Below are positions 34,825 through 44,537 of a stretch of 64,000 nucleotides of DNA, piece by piece. The DNA is from Lentisalinibacter sediminis (GTDB lineage Bacteria; Pseudomonadota; Gammaproteobacteria; Steroidobacterales; Woeseiaceae). Positions within the stretch are counted from its first letter, which is position 1. Every line of letters begins with the position of its first letter. Under the pieces are notes generated by a model, which worked only from the letters and a program-made list of their open reading frames with translations, had not been told where the DNA came from and did no database searches. The stretch is from assembly GCF_040706615.1 (NCBI RefSeq), contig NZ_JAPDRF010000007.1:124001-188000 (forward strand), given 5' to 3'. The translations under genes and the position numbers were made by a program.

Positions 34825-36174
34825 ATGAAGAGACTCAAGACCGTCGGGATCATGGTTGTTGCCGCGCTGACTAGCGCCGCCTGCGGCGGGGGCGGCGGAG
34901 GCGGCGGCACCACCGCGCCACCGCCGACCGGTGCGGACGACTGCACTGCTACCGCGCAGAAGGAGTTCGTGCTAGAGCGGATGCGTGATGTCTACCTCTG
35001 GGCGGACCGGCTGCCGGCCGCCATCGATATCGCGGACTTCGCCACCCCGGAGGCGCTGCTCGCCGAGCTGAGGTCTTTCAGCCCCGGTGGCGTCGACCGA
35101 TTCAGTTTCATCGGCTCTGCCTCGGAGGATGCCCAGTTCTTCGGCGAGGGCCAGTTTGCCGGCTTCGGTTTCTCGAGTCGCTTCGAGGCGGACAACGACC
35201 TGAGATTTACCCGGGTCTTTGCCGACAGCCCGGCGGCGCTGGCCGGCTTCGAGCGCGGCCAGCGGATATTGGAGATCGACGGACGCACGATCGCGGAGAT
35301 ACAGGCGGCCGAGGGCATCAACGCGGCTTTCGGCCCGTCGGAAGTGGGGGTCACGCGCCTGTTTCTTATCCGGGAGCTGGACGGCTCCGAATTCGAGGTC
35401 AGCGTCAGCAAAGACGTGGTGACGATCGATCCGGTGCCGCAGCGTCGGATCATCGAGACGAATGCCCTTCGCGCGGGCTACATGGAGATGTCGCAGTTCA
35501 TCAGCACCGCCGAGGGCGCCGACGGCCCTCTGGACCGCGCCTTCGAAGAGTTCGAGGCTGCCGCCGTTACCGATCTCGTCGTGGATCTGCGTTACAACGG
35601 CGGCGGGCTGGTACGTACCGCCGAATTGCTCGGCGACTATCTGGGTTGGGGGGCTGCACCCGGCGACGTGTTTTCGCGCACGCTGTTCAATGCCACGAAT
35701 GCGGCGCGGAATGACGATGAGCTCTTCGAGTTCGTCGATGCGGCGCCGGTTCTCTCCCGCATTGTGTTCATCGCCACCGGGGCGACCGCTTCGGCCAGTG
35801 AACTGGTGATCAACGGCATGGCGCCGCACGTACAGGTCAGCGTGGTCGGCGCGGATACTTTCGGCAAGCCGGTCGGTCAGACCGGCGAGGTGCTGGATGA
35901 GTGCGACGTGATCCTGCGGCCCGTGGCCTTCGAGACGGTCAATGCGCTGGATGAGGGTGGCTACTTCGACGGCCTGCCGGCCGACTGCCCGGCCGCGGAC
36001 GACATCCGCTTCCCGATCGGCGATCTGGACGATCCGTCGTTGCAGGCGGCTCTGGACGTGCTGTTGACGGGCAGCTGCCCGGCTGCAGTCGCCGCCGAGA
36101 AACCGGCTGTCCCGAAGTACGAATACCAAACCGCGCCGGCGCCGCCCTGGCGCAGTATCGACGGGTTCTTCTGA
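34825..36174 (+). CDS. S41 family (C-terminal processing-type) peptidase, lipoprotein
   Basis: Protein of 449 residues with a lipoprotein signal (TSAAC) followed by an octaglycine-like run and a Pro/Thr spacer. A PDZ-like domain lies at about residues 115-195 (FGFSSRF, DSPAALAGFERGQRILEIDGRTI). The S41 peptidase core has VVDLRYNGGGLV, the nucleophile serine in TGATASASELVING and the general-base lysine in FGKPVGQTGE. Substrates of tail-specific proteases vary. ATG 34825 gives the signal peptide; an open frame 21 codons longer lacks one. It is 82 bp downstream of folK and may have its own promoter. Confidence 0.9.
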   Translation: MKRLKTVGIMVVAALTSAACGGGGGGGGTTAPPPTGADDCTATAQKEFVLERMRDVYLWADRLPAAIDIADFATPEALLAELRSFSPGGVDRFSFIGSASEDAQFFGEGQFAGFGFSSRFEADNDLRFTRVFADSPAALAGFERGQRILEIDGRTIAEIQAAEGINAAFGPSEVGVTRLFLIRELDGSEFEVSVSKDVVTIDPVPQRRIIETNALRAGYMEMSQFISTAEGADGPLDRAFEEFEAAAVTDLVVDLRYNGGGLVRTAELLGDYLGWGAAPGDVFSRTLFNATNAARNDDELFEFVDAAPVLSRIVFIATGATASASELVINGMAPHVQVSVVGADTFGKPVGQTGEVLDECDVILRPVAFETVNALDEGGYFDGLPADCPAADDIRFPIGDLDDPSLQAALDVLLTGSCPAAVAAEKPAVPKYEYQTAPAPPWRSIDGFF

Positions 36175-36195
36175 ACTCTGGTCCGTCAGCCCCGC

Positions 36196-36960
36196 TTACC
36201 ACCCCAGGCTGCGGCCGCCGTCGACGGCGATGATCTGGCCGGTGACGTAAGTGGCGTCGCGCACCAGGTAGAGAACGCAGCACGCGATGTCGGCCGGCGA
36301 GCCGGTGCGCTTCAGCGCCGTCTGGCCGATGATGTTCTCTTTCACCGACTCGGTCATGTCCTCGTCCTCCGGCCACAGGATGGCGCCCGGCGAGACGCCG
36401 TTGACCCGGATCTCAGGGCCGAGGTCCTTGGCCAGCGAGCGGGTCAGCATGGCGAGCCCCGCCTTGGCGGGCCCGTAGACCGGATGATCGCGCAGCGGGC
36501 GGCGGGCGTGGATGTCCACCAGGTTGACGATCACGCCGCCGGTCTGGCGCAGGTGTGGCGCCGCCGCCTGGGACAGGAACAGCGGCGCCTTCAGGTTGGT
36601 GCCCAGCAGGTCGTCCCAGTGTTCGCGCGTGATGGTGCCGATCGGTGTCGGATAAAACGTGGAGGCGTTGTTCACCAGCACGTCCAGCCGCCCGGTGCGC
36701 TCCACGACCCGCTGCACCAGCGAATCGCGGGCATCGTCATCGAGCAGGTCGGCGGCGAAGGCAGCCGCCGAACCGGGCCGTGCGGCTTCGAATTCGGCCG
36801 CCAGCGCTTCGGCGGGCCCGGCGGAGCTGCGATAATGCACGGCGATGTTCGCTCCGGCCCCGTGCAGCGTGCGCGCGATCTCCGCGCCGATGCGCTTCGC
36901 GCCGCCGGTGATCAGGACCCAGCGGGAATCGAGATTCTTGTGACTGTCGTTTTCGCCCAT
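36196..36960 (-). CDS. folM: Pteridine reductase (FolM-like SDR)
   Basis: Protein of 254 residues of the short-chain dehydrogenase family. It has the TGGAKRIG nucleotide-binding motif typical of pteridine reductases, LVNNAS, the catalytic YGPAKAG (Tyr-x3-Lys) and a C-terminal GQIIAVDGGRSLGW. It probably reduces dihydrofolate or dihydromonapterin with NADPH. ATG 36960 has GGAAGG 8 nt upstream; an in-frame ATG at 36996 lacks one. It converges on the S41 peptidase and lies close to folB/folK, which fits folate metabolism. The symbol is by analogy. Confidence 0.88.
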   Translation of the reverse strand: MGENDSHKNLDSRWVLITGGAKRIGAEIARTLHGAGANIAVHYRSSAGPAEALAAEFEAARPGSAAAFAADLLDDDARDSLVQRVVERTGRLDVLVNNASTFYPTPIGTITREHWDDLLGTNLKAPLFLSQAAAPHLRQTGGVIVNLVDIHARRPLRDHPVYGPAKAGLAMLTRSLAKDLGPEIRVNGVSPGAILWPEDEDMTESVKENIIGQTALKRTGSPADIACCVLYLVRDATYVTGQIIAVDGGRSLGW

Positions 36961-37055
36961 ACCGGCCGCCTTCCGTCCGCCCGTCCGTTCGCCCATCCGT
37001 CGGTCAATAGCCGCGCCTGTGTTTCGGCTCCGGCAGTGATACGGATTCGCCGGGG

Positions 37056-38261
37056 ATGATGCAAGTCCGCGGCGCTGGAACCGAGGCGGTGCCGACGCCG
37101 CAGCCGGATGCCCTGGCTCACTCGGCGCGGCTGGAGGCGCTGGTCCGCGAGCGCATCCGCGCAGCGGGCGGCGCGCTCGGCTTCGCGGACTACATGAACC
37201 TGGTCCTCTACGCCCCGGGGCTGGGCTATTACTCGGCCGGCACGCGGAAGTTCGGTCCGGGCGGGGACTTCGTCACCGCGCCGGAAGTGAGTCCGCTCTT
37301 CTCCCGGGTGCTCGCGCGCCAGCTCGCCGAGATGCTCGCCGCCGTCGGCGGCGGCGACATACTGGAGCTCGGCGCCGGCAGCGGCGTCATGGCGGCGGAG
37401 ATCCTGGCCTCGCTGGCCGCGGCGGAGGCCCTGCCGGCGCGCTATCGGATCCTCGAGGTGAGCGCGGATCTCCGGGCCCGGCAGCGGGAGACGATCGCCG
37501 CGCGGATGCCGGGGCAGCTCGAGCGGGTGCACTGGCTGGAGGGGCTGCCCGCCGAGCCACTGCGCGGGGTGATCGTGGGCAACGAGGTTGTCGACGCCTT
37601 GCCGGTGGAGCGATTCCGCCGCGAGGCGGAGGGCGTGAGCGGGGCCGTGATTACCGAGAAGCCGGCGGGCCTCGCGCTGGACTGGGCCCCGGCGCCGCCG
37701 GCGCTCGCCGGGGCGGTGGCCGCCCTGGAAGCGCGGCTCGGCGGACGCCTGGCGTCCGGCTACGTCTCCGAACTGTCACTCGGGCTCGGCGGCTGGATGG
37801 CCGACATCGCCGCCGCCCTCGACGAGGGGTTCCTGTTGCTCGCCGACTACGGCTTCAGCGAGTCGGAGTACTACGCGCCGGAGCGCAGCGGCGGCACGTT
37901 CCGTTGCCACTATCGGCACCGTGCCCACGAGGACGCCCTGCTGTGGCCGGGCCTGCAGGATCTGACGGCGTGGGTCGATTTCACGGCCCTGGCACAGGCA
38001 GGCCTGGCTGCCGGACTGGATCTCGTCGGCTATACCACCCAGGCGCACTTCCTGATCGCGGCGGGACTGGAGGCCGAGCTGGCCGGGCAGGAGTCACTCG
38101 ACGAGCGGCAGCGTCTGTCGTTGTCTGCCGGGGTCAAAACCCTTACGCTCCCCGGCGAGATGGGCGAGGCATTCAGATTCATGGGCTTTGGCCGGGCGGC
38201 AGACCAACGTCCTTTGCGGCCGAGGGGCTTCGCCCTGAGCGATCTCAGGCGCACCCTGTGA
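37056..38261 (+). CDS. SAM-dependent methyltransferase, MidA/NDUFAF7 family
   Basis: Protein of 401 residues. The region GFADYMNLVLYAPGLGYYSAG, FGPGGDFVTAPEVSPLFSRVLARQL is diagnostic, followed by the SAM-binding DILELGAGSGVMAAEI and IVGNEVVDALPVERF. The eukaryotic homologue NDUFAF7 methylates an arginine of a respiratory complex I subunit; bacterial substrates are unclear. An NDUFA9-like gene occurs 3 kb downstream. Starts at ATG 37056 or 37059. uppP begins 22 bp after its stop. Confidence 0.92.
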   Translation: MMQVRGAGTEAVPTPQPDALAHSARLEALVRERIRAAGGALGFADYMNLVLYAPGLGYYSAGTRKFGPGGDFVTAPEVSPLFSRVLARQLAEMLAAVGGGDILELGAGSGVMAAEILASLAAAEALPARYRILEVSADLRARQRETIAARMPGQLERVHWLEGLPAEPLRGVIVGNEVVDALPVERFRREAEGVSGAVITEKPAGLALDWAPAPPALAGAVAALEARLGGRLASGYVSELSLGLGGWMADIAAALDEGFLLLADYGFSESEYYAPERSGGTFRCHYRHRAHEDALLWPGLQDLTAWVDFTALAQAGLAAGLDLVGYTTQAHFLIAAGLEAELAGQESLDERQRLSLSAGVKTLTLPGEMGEAFRFMGFGRAADQRPLRPRGFALSDLRRTL

Positions 38262-38283
38262 GTCCGCAGCCGAGTCCACTGCC

Positions 38284-39081
38284 ATGACCTGGTGGCAGTC
38301 GGTCGTCCTCGCCCTGCTGCAGGGGCTGACCGAGTTCCTCCCCATCTCCAGTTCGGGCCATCTGGTGCTGGTGCCGGTGATCGCCGGCTGGCAGGACCAG
38401 GGTCTCGCCTTCGACGTGGCCGTGCACTTCGGCACCCTCGCCGCCGTACTGATCGTCTTCCGCCGTGACCTGCTGGCGATGGCAGGCGGCTGGTTCCGCC
38501 AGGTCGGCGGAGGCGGTCCGTCGCCGGAGTCCCGGCTGGCGTGGGCAGTGATCGTGGGCACGGTGCCGCTGGGTCTGGTGGGCTTCGTCGGGCACGACTG
38601 GATCGAGGCGAACCTGCGCTCGGCACTCGTCATCGCGGCGGCCACGGGCGGCTTCGGCGTCGCACTGTGGCTTGCGGATGCGTTCGGCGCACAGCGCCGC
38701 TCGGAAGACTCACTGCGGCTCGGCGACGCCCTGCTGGTCGGGCTGGCGCAGGTGCTCGCGCTCATACCCGGGACGTCGCGTTCGGGCATCACGATGACCG
38801 CCGCGATGGCGCTGGGACTGACGCGCAGCGCGGCAGCACGGTTTTCCTTCCTCCTGTCGGTGCCGGCCATCCTGGCGGCGACCGGTCTCGAGACCTGGAA
38901 CCTGATCGAGTCCACCGCCCCGGTCCGCTGGGACATCCTGGCCGGCGCCACCGCCATCTCCGCCGTGACCGCCTATCTCGCCATACGGCTGTTCCTCGGC
39001 TTCATCGAGCGCATCGGCATGTGGCCTTTCGCCGCGTACCGCCTGGTGCTGACAGCGGCGATCCTCTGGCTGGTGGTCTAG
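38284..39081 (+). CDS. uppP: Undecaprenyl-diphosphatase
   Basis: Protein of 265 residues with about eight transmembrane helices. It dephosphorylates undecaprenyl diphosphate to recycle the cell-wall lipid carrier and underlies bacitracin resistance. Both signature motifs are visible: LLQGLTEFLPISSSGHL near residue 12-28 and ALIPGTSRSGITM near residue 160. It follows the MidA-type gene by 22 bp and converges on cca. Confidence 0.97.
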   Translation: MTWWQSVVLALLQGLTEFLPISSSGHLVLVPVIAGWQDQGLAFDVAVHFGTLAAVLIVFRRDLLAMAGGWFRQVGGGGPSPESRLAWAVIVGTVPLGLVGFVGHDWIEANLRSALVIAAATGGFGVALWLADAFGAQRRSEDSLRLGDALLVGLAQVLALIPGTSRSGITMTAAMALGLTRSAAARFSFLLSVPAILAATGLETWNLIESTAPVRWDILAGATAISAVTAYLAIRLFLGFIERIGMWPFAAYRLVLTAAILWLVV

Positions 39082-39124
39082 AGAGTATCGGCAGAACGGC
39101 ATTGGCAGAGAGCACAGGCGAAGG

Positions 39125-40354
39125 CTAGCCGGCGTCGCGGGGGAGCGCCCCGCGCAGGGCCTCGATACGCGCTTCCCGGATGGCCCGGCCGATGGCGGGT
39201 CCCTCGAGATTCTCGCCGGCCACGTCGTCGGCCGAGACCGCGGCGGCGACCTGCCGCGCCCGGCGCAGCCGGTCGGCCTGCGGGTAGGGCCGGTCCTCGA
39301 GGCCCGTGCGGCCGCGAGCGTCGGCCTCGCACGCGAGCAGGAATTCCTCGAAGCGTTCCGGCCGCCGGAAAGCATCCGCCGCCTCCAGCAGTTTCATCAC
39401 CGTCGACGGCCTGAGTTCCGTGGCGCGGTGGCACAGGCCGTGATACTCGGCCACCAGCAGGGCGAGGTCGCGGCAGGCCTTCGGCACGGGCAGCCGCTCG
39501 CACAGGCGGCCGAGCAGGCGCACGCTGCGCCGTTCGTGTCCCCGGTGACGCGGCCATTCCGACTCGGGTGTCTCGCCCTTGCCCAGGTCATGGGTGAGGG
39601 CGGCGAAGCGCACCGCCAGTGACGGCGACAGTCGGGTGGCCTGCTCCAGCACCAGCAGCGTATGCAGGCCGGTGTCGATCTCGGGGTGCCATTCCTCGGG
39701 CTGGGGCACGCCGAACAGCGCCTCCACCTCGGGGAACAGGACGGCCAGGGCACCGCAGACGTAGAGGATATGGAAGTAAACGGCGGGGCGCGGCCCCTCG
39801 AGCGCGTTCGCCGTCTCCTGCCAGACCCGTTCGGGAGTGAGGTGCTCCAGTTCGCCGGACTGGGCGAGCTCCGCCATCAGGCCGAGTGTCTCCCCAGCGA
39901 GGGTGAAGTCCAGGTCGGAGAAGCGGGCGGCGAAGCGCGCAGCGCGCAGTACCCGCAGCGGGTCCTCGGAGAAGGCCGGGGAGACGTGCCGCAGTATGCG
40001 CTCCTCGAGATCGAGTCGGCCGCCGTAAGGATCGATGATCGTGCCGTCGGGGGCCTCGGCTATGGCGTTGACGGTGAGATCGCGGCGCCGGAGGTCGTCT
40101 TCCAGTGTGACGTCCGGCGAGGTGTCGAACTCGAAGCCGTGGTAGCCGTGGCCGGACTTGCGCTCGCTGCGGGCCAGCGCGTACTCCTCGCCGGTCTCCG
40201 GGTGCAGGAACACCGGGAAGTCCTTGCCGACCTGGCGGTAGCCCCGATCGGTCATCTCGGCCGGCCTGGCGCCGACGACGACCCAGTCCCGCTCCCTGAC
40301 CGGCAGCCCGAGCAGACGGTCACGGACCGCCCCGCCGACGAGGTAGACTTCCAT
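39125..40354 (-). CDS. cca: CCA-adding tRNA nucleotidyltransferase with HD domain
   Basis: Protein of 409 residues. It adds or repairs the 3' CCA of tRNAs. The class II nucleotidyltransferase head has YLVGGAVRDRLLGLPV and RRRDLTVNAIA; the RNA-binding neck follows. An HD domain (LTHDLGKG) marks the multifunctional gammaproteobacterial form with phosphatase and phosphodiesterase activity. It is divergent from the aminopeptidase gene by only 26 bp, so promoters overlap. Confidence 0.96.
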   Translation of the reverse strand: MEVYLVGGAVRDRLLGLPVRERDWVVVGARPAEMTDRGYRQVGKDFPVFLHPETGEEYALARSERKSGHGYHGFEFDTSPDVTLEDDLRRRDLTVNAIAEAPDGTIIDPYGGRLDLEERILRHVSPAFSEDPLRVLRAARFAARFSDLDFTLAGETLGLMAELAQSGELEHLTPERVWQETANALEGPRPAVYFHILYVCGALAVLFPEVEALFGVPQPEEWHPEIDTGLHTLLVLEQATRLSPSLAVRFAALTHDLGKGETPESEWPRHRGHERRSVRLLGRLCERLPVPKACRDLALLVAEYHGLCHRATELRPSTVMKLLEAADAFRRPERFEEFLLACEADARGRTGLEDRPYPQADRLRRARQVAAAVSADDVAGENLEGPAIGRAIREARIEALRGALPRDAG

Positions 40355-40380
40355 CGCCGCATTCTAACGTGAAGACACGA

Positions 40381-41394
40381 ATGGTCCGCAAATCCCTCAT
40401 CCGTACGGCCATGGCGGTGCTCGCCGTCGTCGTCCTCTCGACCGGCCTCGGCGGTTGCTACTACCTGCAGGCCGCGCGCGGGCAGCTGGAGATCGTGCGC
40501 AAGCGCACGCCGATTCCCGAGGTAATGGAGGATCCGGCGACGCCCGCCTCGCTGCGCCGGCGCCTGGAGCTGGTGCGCTCGGCGCGGGAATTCGGCGTGG
40601 CCGAGCTCGGCCTGCCGGACAACGGCAGCTATCGCAGCTACGCAGACCTGGGGCGTGACTTCGTCGTGTGGAACGTCTTCGCGGCGCCGGAATTTTCGCT
40701 GGAGCCGAAGCGCTGGTGTTTTCCCGTGGCCGGCTGTGTCGCCTACCGGGGTTACTTCGACCGGGGGGCGGCCGAAGCGGAGGCGGCGCGGCTGTCCGCG
40801 GACGGCTACGACACCCACGTCGCCGGCGTCGCCGCCTATTCCACGCTGGGCCGTTTCGAGGACCCCGTGCTGAACACGATGATGGGCTGGTCCGACCCGC
40901 TGCTGGTGGAGACCCTGTTCCACGAACTCGCGCACCAGCGCCTGTACGTGCAGGACGACACCGAGTTCAACGAGTCGTTCGCCACGGTGGTGGGTCGCGT
41001 GGGCGCGCGTCGCTGGCTGCAGTGGCGCGGTGACGCGGAGGGTCTCACGGCGCTGGAGCGGCGGGTGGCATGGCTGCGCGACTGGATGGCGGAAGTGCAG
41101 GCCCTGCAAAGCCGTCTGCAGGCACTGTACGCAAGCGGGCGGCCGCCGGCGGAGATGCGCGCCGGGAAGGAGCGTCTGTTCGCCGGACTGGCGCGCTTGC
41201 CCATGGCTCCCCGGCAAGTGCCGAACGACAATGCGGCACTGGTGCCGGCGATGGCCTACCACGGCCTGGTGCCCGGCTTCACCGGGATGCTGGAGGCCTG
41301 CGACGGCGAACTCGGGTGTTTCTACGAGCGGGCCGCCGCCCTGGCGGAACTGGAGCCCGCGGTGCGGCGCGAGCGCCTGGCGGCCTATCGTTGA
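40381..41394 (+). CDS. Predicted lipoprotein aminopeptidase (Aminopep/DUF2265)
   Basis: Protein of 337 residues. Lipoprotein signal with lipobox GLGGC. The zinc protease motif HELAHQ, in LVETLFHELAHQRLYVQDDTEFNESFAT, also shows the downstream glutamate ligand in NESFA. This pattern equals the Aminopep (PF10023) family. GTG 40369 is an alternative start four codons earlier. It acts in the periplasm. It converges on the NDUFA9-like gene with 16 bp between. Confidence 0.88.
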   Translation: MVRKSLIRTAMAVLAVVVLSTGLGGCYYLQAARGQLEIVRKRTPIPEVMEDPATPASLRRRLELVRSAREFGVAELGLPDNGSYRSYADLGRDFVVWNVFAAPEFSLEPKRWCFPVAGCVAYRGYFDRGAAEAEAARLSADGYDTHVAGVAAYSTLGRFEDPVLNTMMGWSDPLLVETLFHELAHQRLYVQDDTEFNESFATVVGRVGARRWLQWRGDAEGLTALERRVAWLRDWMAEVQALQSRLQALYASGRPPAEMRAGKERLFAGLARLPMAPRQVPNDNAALVPAMAYHGLVPGFTGMLEACDGELGCFYERAAALAELEPAVRRERLAAYR

Positions 41395-41410
41395 GGGTCG
41401 GCCTGGCAGC

Positions 41411-42376
41411 CTATCGCTGAGTGATGCGACCGGCTTCGCGTCGGTAGCGGGAATAACGCGCGTTGCGCCCTGCCTTGCCGATATACAGAGGCATCGCGGT
41501 CTCGAGAGAGCGGGGCCGGATGCCGAAGTGCTTGAAGCCGTCGCTGTCGCAGACGCTCGGCACCGTCAGGGACAGGTAGTTGTCCCAAGACAGCGGCTTG
41601 CCCGGCACATACTCGAAGATGCGCGCCTGCAGGCGCGACGCCCATTCCGGCAGGCCGATGATCAGACGGCGGATCTCCAGCGTGGCGCAGATGAGCTCGA
41701 CGAGTTCCCGCAGCGTGTAGGTCCTGGGGCCGCAGAGCTCGAAGCGGCGCGACTCGGTCTCCGCGTCGTCCAGGGAGAGGGCGAATGCCTCGGCCACGTC
41801 GTCCACCGAGACCGGCGCGAAGCGCGAGTCCGGCATGGCCAGCGGCAGCGCGGGCAGGAATTTCAGCAGACCGGCGAAGCGGTTCACGAAGCCGTCGTCC
41901 GGCCCGAAGATCACCGAGGGCTGCAAGATGGTCCAGGCCAGCGCGTCGCCGCTGTCGCGCTCGATGATCTCCTCGGCCTCGCCCTTCGTGCGCAGGTAAT
42001 GGCTCGGGCCGGCCGGGCTGGCTTTCACCGCGCTCATCTGCAGCAGGCGTCCCACCCCTGCCGCCCGGCAGGCCGCCACCACCTTGCGGGTGAGTTCCCG
42101 GTGCGCGGCGTCGAAGCCACGGCCGCTGTGGCCGGACTCGTTCAGGATGCCCACCAGGTTGATCACGGTATCCTGCCCCTGCAACAGCCGCTCCAGCGCG
42201 GCCGGGTCGTGTACGTCGGCAGCGACCATTGTCACCGTCGGCAGCACCTTCAGGTGGCGGCCGTTCTCCACGTTGCGCGTGGGCACCAGAATCCGGTGCT
42301 GATCCGCGGCGAGACGCTCGACGATCTCCGTGCCGACGAAGCCGGTGCCGCCCAGTACGCAGATCCTGTGTGTCAT
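41411..42376 (-). CDS. NDUFA9-like NAD(P)-binding protein (atypical SDR)
   Basis: Protein of 321 residues. The N-terminal Rossmann motif is ICVLGGTGFVGTEIVERL. VINLVGILNESGHSG and HYLRTKGEAEEII follow, typical of the complex I NDUFA9 subfamily of extended SDRs. In mitochondria this protein is an accessory subunit of complex I; in bacteria its role is uncertain. Its ATG overlaps the stop of the lytic transglycosylase by 4 bp (ATGA), so it is translationally coupled. Confidence 0.9.
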   Translation of the reverse strand: MTHRICVLGGTGFVGTEIVERLAADQHRILVPTRNVENGRHLKVLPTVTMVAADVHDPAALERLLQGQDTVINLVGILNESGHSGRGFDAAHRELTRKVVAACRAAGVGRLLQMSAVKASPAGPSHYLRTKGEAEEIIERDSGDALAWTILQPSVIFGPDDGFVNRFAGLLKFLPALPLAMPDSRFAPVSVDDVAEAFALSLDDAETESRRFELCGPRTYTLRELVELICATLEIRRLIIGLPEWASRLQARIFEYVPGKPLSWDNYLSLTVPSVCDSDGFKHFGIRPRSLETAMPLYIGKAGRNARYSRYRREAGRITQR

Positions 42377-44418
42377 CGTCCGCTGTCCCCGGCCCGCGCC
42401 AGCGCCAGCCGCTCGCCGGGCGGCGCCACGGGGGGATGCAGTGCCGAAAGCCGGAGTTCACGACCGGTCAGGCGCCAGCTGAAGATGCTGTCCGCGGTGA
42501 GGACGCGCTTGACGTAGCTGCGTGTCTCGGCGAACGGAATGGTCTCGATCCAGATGTCGGCGGGCAGCGAGCGGGCCTCGGGCAGCCAGCGCTCGACCCG
42601 ATGCGGGCCCGCGTTGTATGCCGCGGTGGCCAGTACCGGGTTCGCGTCGAAGCGCTCGTAGACTTCGGCCAGATAGCGGGTACCGAGCTGGATGTTGGCC
42701 GGCGGGTCGATCAGCGTCGCATAGCCGCGCCAGCGCAACCGGGCGCGCTGCGCCGTGCCGCGCCCCGTGGCCGGCATGAGCTGCATCACGCCGATGGCGC
42801 CGGCGGACGAACGGATGTCCGCCATGAACAGGCTCTCGCTGCGGGCGATGCCGTAGGCCCAGGCCTCGCGGATGTCGGCGGCCGCGGCGTGCGTCTCGAA
42901 GTCCGTCTTCCACGGCAGCGGATAGCGCAGACCGAGGTCGTCGTAGTGGCCGGCCTTCGCCGCGGTGGCAATGGCCCGGGAGTGCCAGCCCCAGCGGTGC
43001 GCGAGCAGCGCAGCCTGGGCCAGCCTGTGGTTGTCGAGCCCGGTGACGGCTTCGTTCCACTCGCTGCGTCCCAGGCTCTCCAGTCCCACGAGGAACAGCT
43101 CGCTGGCCCGCTGGATCGCGGGGTCGCGCGCCAGCCCCGCGAGGGTCTCCCCATCGGCTGGCAGCGGCGCATGGCCGAAGGCGTAGGGCAGGTCCAGCGC
43201 GTCCGCGGCCAGGAAACCGTGATAACTGCGTTCCGCGGCGAGTGCGCGCCACAGGCTCTCGGCCGCGGCCTGCTCGCCGGTGGCGGCCAGCCCTCGTGCG
43301 CGCCAGTAGCGCCAGATATCCTGGCCGGCCATGTCGGCCGGCATCGCCTCGATGGCGGCCAGCACGTCCGGCCAGTCTTCGCGGCGGAGCGCGTCCCGGG
43401 TGCGCCAGGCGAGCACGTCGGCGGATGCCAGATGGGCGGGAATCGCCTTCAGCAGGCCCGGTGCTGCAGGCTCGCGCCGCAGGGCGGCGCGGATACCGAT
43501 GTAGCCGGCCACCTCCCAGCGCTCGCGGCCCGAAACGTGCAGCTGTGATGCCAGCCGGCGCCACAGTTCGGCGGCATAGGCGGGATCACGGCGCGCCAGC
43601 GCTTCGACGCCCCACAGGGCACGCGCCCGGACGGTTTCGTTGACGCCGGCCGGATCCAGCCGGACGAGTTCTGCGGCGGGATCGTTCTGCATGGCGATCC
43701 ACGCCGCCGCCTCCCGCCGCGCGTCTTCGTCCAGCTCCCGTGCCAGATAGCGGGCGAGCCGGAACTCCCGGGCGTCGATGGCGAGTGCGAACCGTTGCCG
43801 GTAGCGCTCGGCGTCCAACAGGCCCTGAGCGCGCATGGCCTCGAACACGGGATCGCACTCCCGCGGCTGGCTCCGGCCCGCGAGCCAGAGGCGCGCGACG
43901 TCGTTCTCCGTGTAGCGGTGGCCGGCTTCGGTCAGGCTCCGGGCCTCGGCCGCCGTGCAGTCGAGTGTGGTGATGCCCGCGTCCGCATAGCGCCCGCTAT
44001 ACAGGGTCAGGAAGCGGGACCAGTCGCCCCGTCGCGCCAGCTCGTGGATCCAGCGGTCGGCGAGCCGGCGGGCGGGCGGCAGGTGCGCATGTTCGCGCAG
44101 GAAGGCTTCGACCTGCGCGCTATCCGCGTGCCGGATTGTCGCCTGCAGCCAGGCCGCGCGCAGATCCGGCCAGAGCGGATAGTCGCGCAACTCGGCAGCG
44201 GCGGCTTCCGCCGACGCCCACTCTCCTTCGCGCGCCTCGGCGTAGACGGCCGCGAACAGCTCTCGGCGCGCTTCGATATTGTCGATGTCGATGTCGTCGG
44301 CGGCGGACGGCGGGCCGCCCGCGATTGCAGCCATGGCAGCCATGACAGTCATGACCGCCAGGGCGCCGAGGGCCGCCACGGCCGGGAAAGAGAAGGGAAG
44401 AGCGCGCGAGTCGTGCAT
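42373..44418 (-). CDS. slt: Soluble lytic murein transglycosylase
   Basis: Protein of 681 residues with a Sec signal. A long helical U-shaped superhelix domain (about residues 50-480) precedes a lysozyme-like catalytic domain. Catalytic region: ARSESLFMADIRSSAGAIGVMQLMPATG, containing the catalytic Glu in RSES, then AAYNAGPHRVERWL. It cleaves peptidoglycan to anhydromuropeptides in the periplasm, as Slt70 does. The gene starts just downstream of the terminator of the DegQ-type gene. Confidence 0.95.
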   Translation of the reverse strand: MHDSRALPFSFPAVAALGALAVMTVMAAMAAIAGGPPSAADDIDIDNIEARRELFAAVYAEAREGEWASAEAAAAELRDYPLWPDLRAAWLQATIRHADSAQVEAFLREHAHLPPARRLADRWIHELARRGDWSRFLTLYSGRYADAGITTLDCTAAEARSLTEAGHRYTENDVARLWLAGRSQPRECDPVFEAMRAQGLLDAERYRQRFALAIDAREFRLARYLARELDEDARREAAAWIAMQNDPAAELVRLDPAGVNETVRARALWGVEALARRDPAYAAELWRRLASQLHVSGRERWEVAGYIGIRAALRREPAAPGLLKAIPAHLASADVLAWRTRDALRREDWPDVLAAIEAMPADMAGQDIWRYWRARGLAATGEQAAAESLWRALAAERSYHGFLAADALDLPYAFGHAPLPADGETLAGLARDPAIQRASELFLVGLESLGRSEWNEAVTGLDNHRLAQAALLAHRWGWHSRAIATAAKAGHYDDLGLRYPLPWKTDFETHAAAADIREAWAYGIARSESLFMADIRSSAGAIGVMQLMPATGRGTAQRARLRWRGYATLIDPPANIQLGTRYLAEVYERFDANPVLATAAYNAGPHRVERWLPEARSLPADIWIETIPFAETRSYVKRVLTADSIFSWRLTGRELRLSALHPPVAPPGERLALARAGDSGR

Positions 44419-44457
44419 GTTGAGAACATACTCAGCGGCCCGGGCGGAGGCAAGGTG

Positions 44458-44492
44458 AAAAAAAAGCCGGCCCGCATCCGCTGCGGGCCGGC
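44458..44492 (-). terminator. Rho-independent terminator of the DegQ-type gene
   Basis: Minus-strand reading: an 11-bp perfect stem GCCGGCCCGCA/TGCGGGCCGGC with a 5-nt loop, followed by eight T residues. It sits 46 bp after the protease stop. Confidence 0.93.
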
Positions 44493-44537
44493 CTCGCTAC
44501 GATGGACGGGTCTTGCGTATCTGCTTAGCGTATCTGC

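Noticed and set aside
38710..39375. Minus-strand ORF spanning the uppP end and cca end
   Set aside because: It overlaps two well-supported genes in other frames and lacks any family features.
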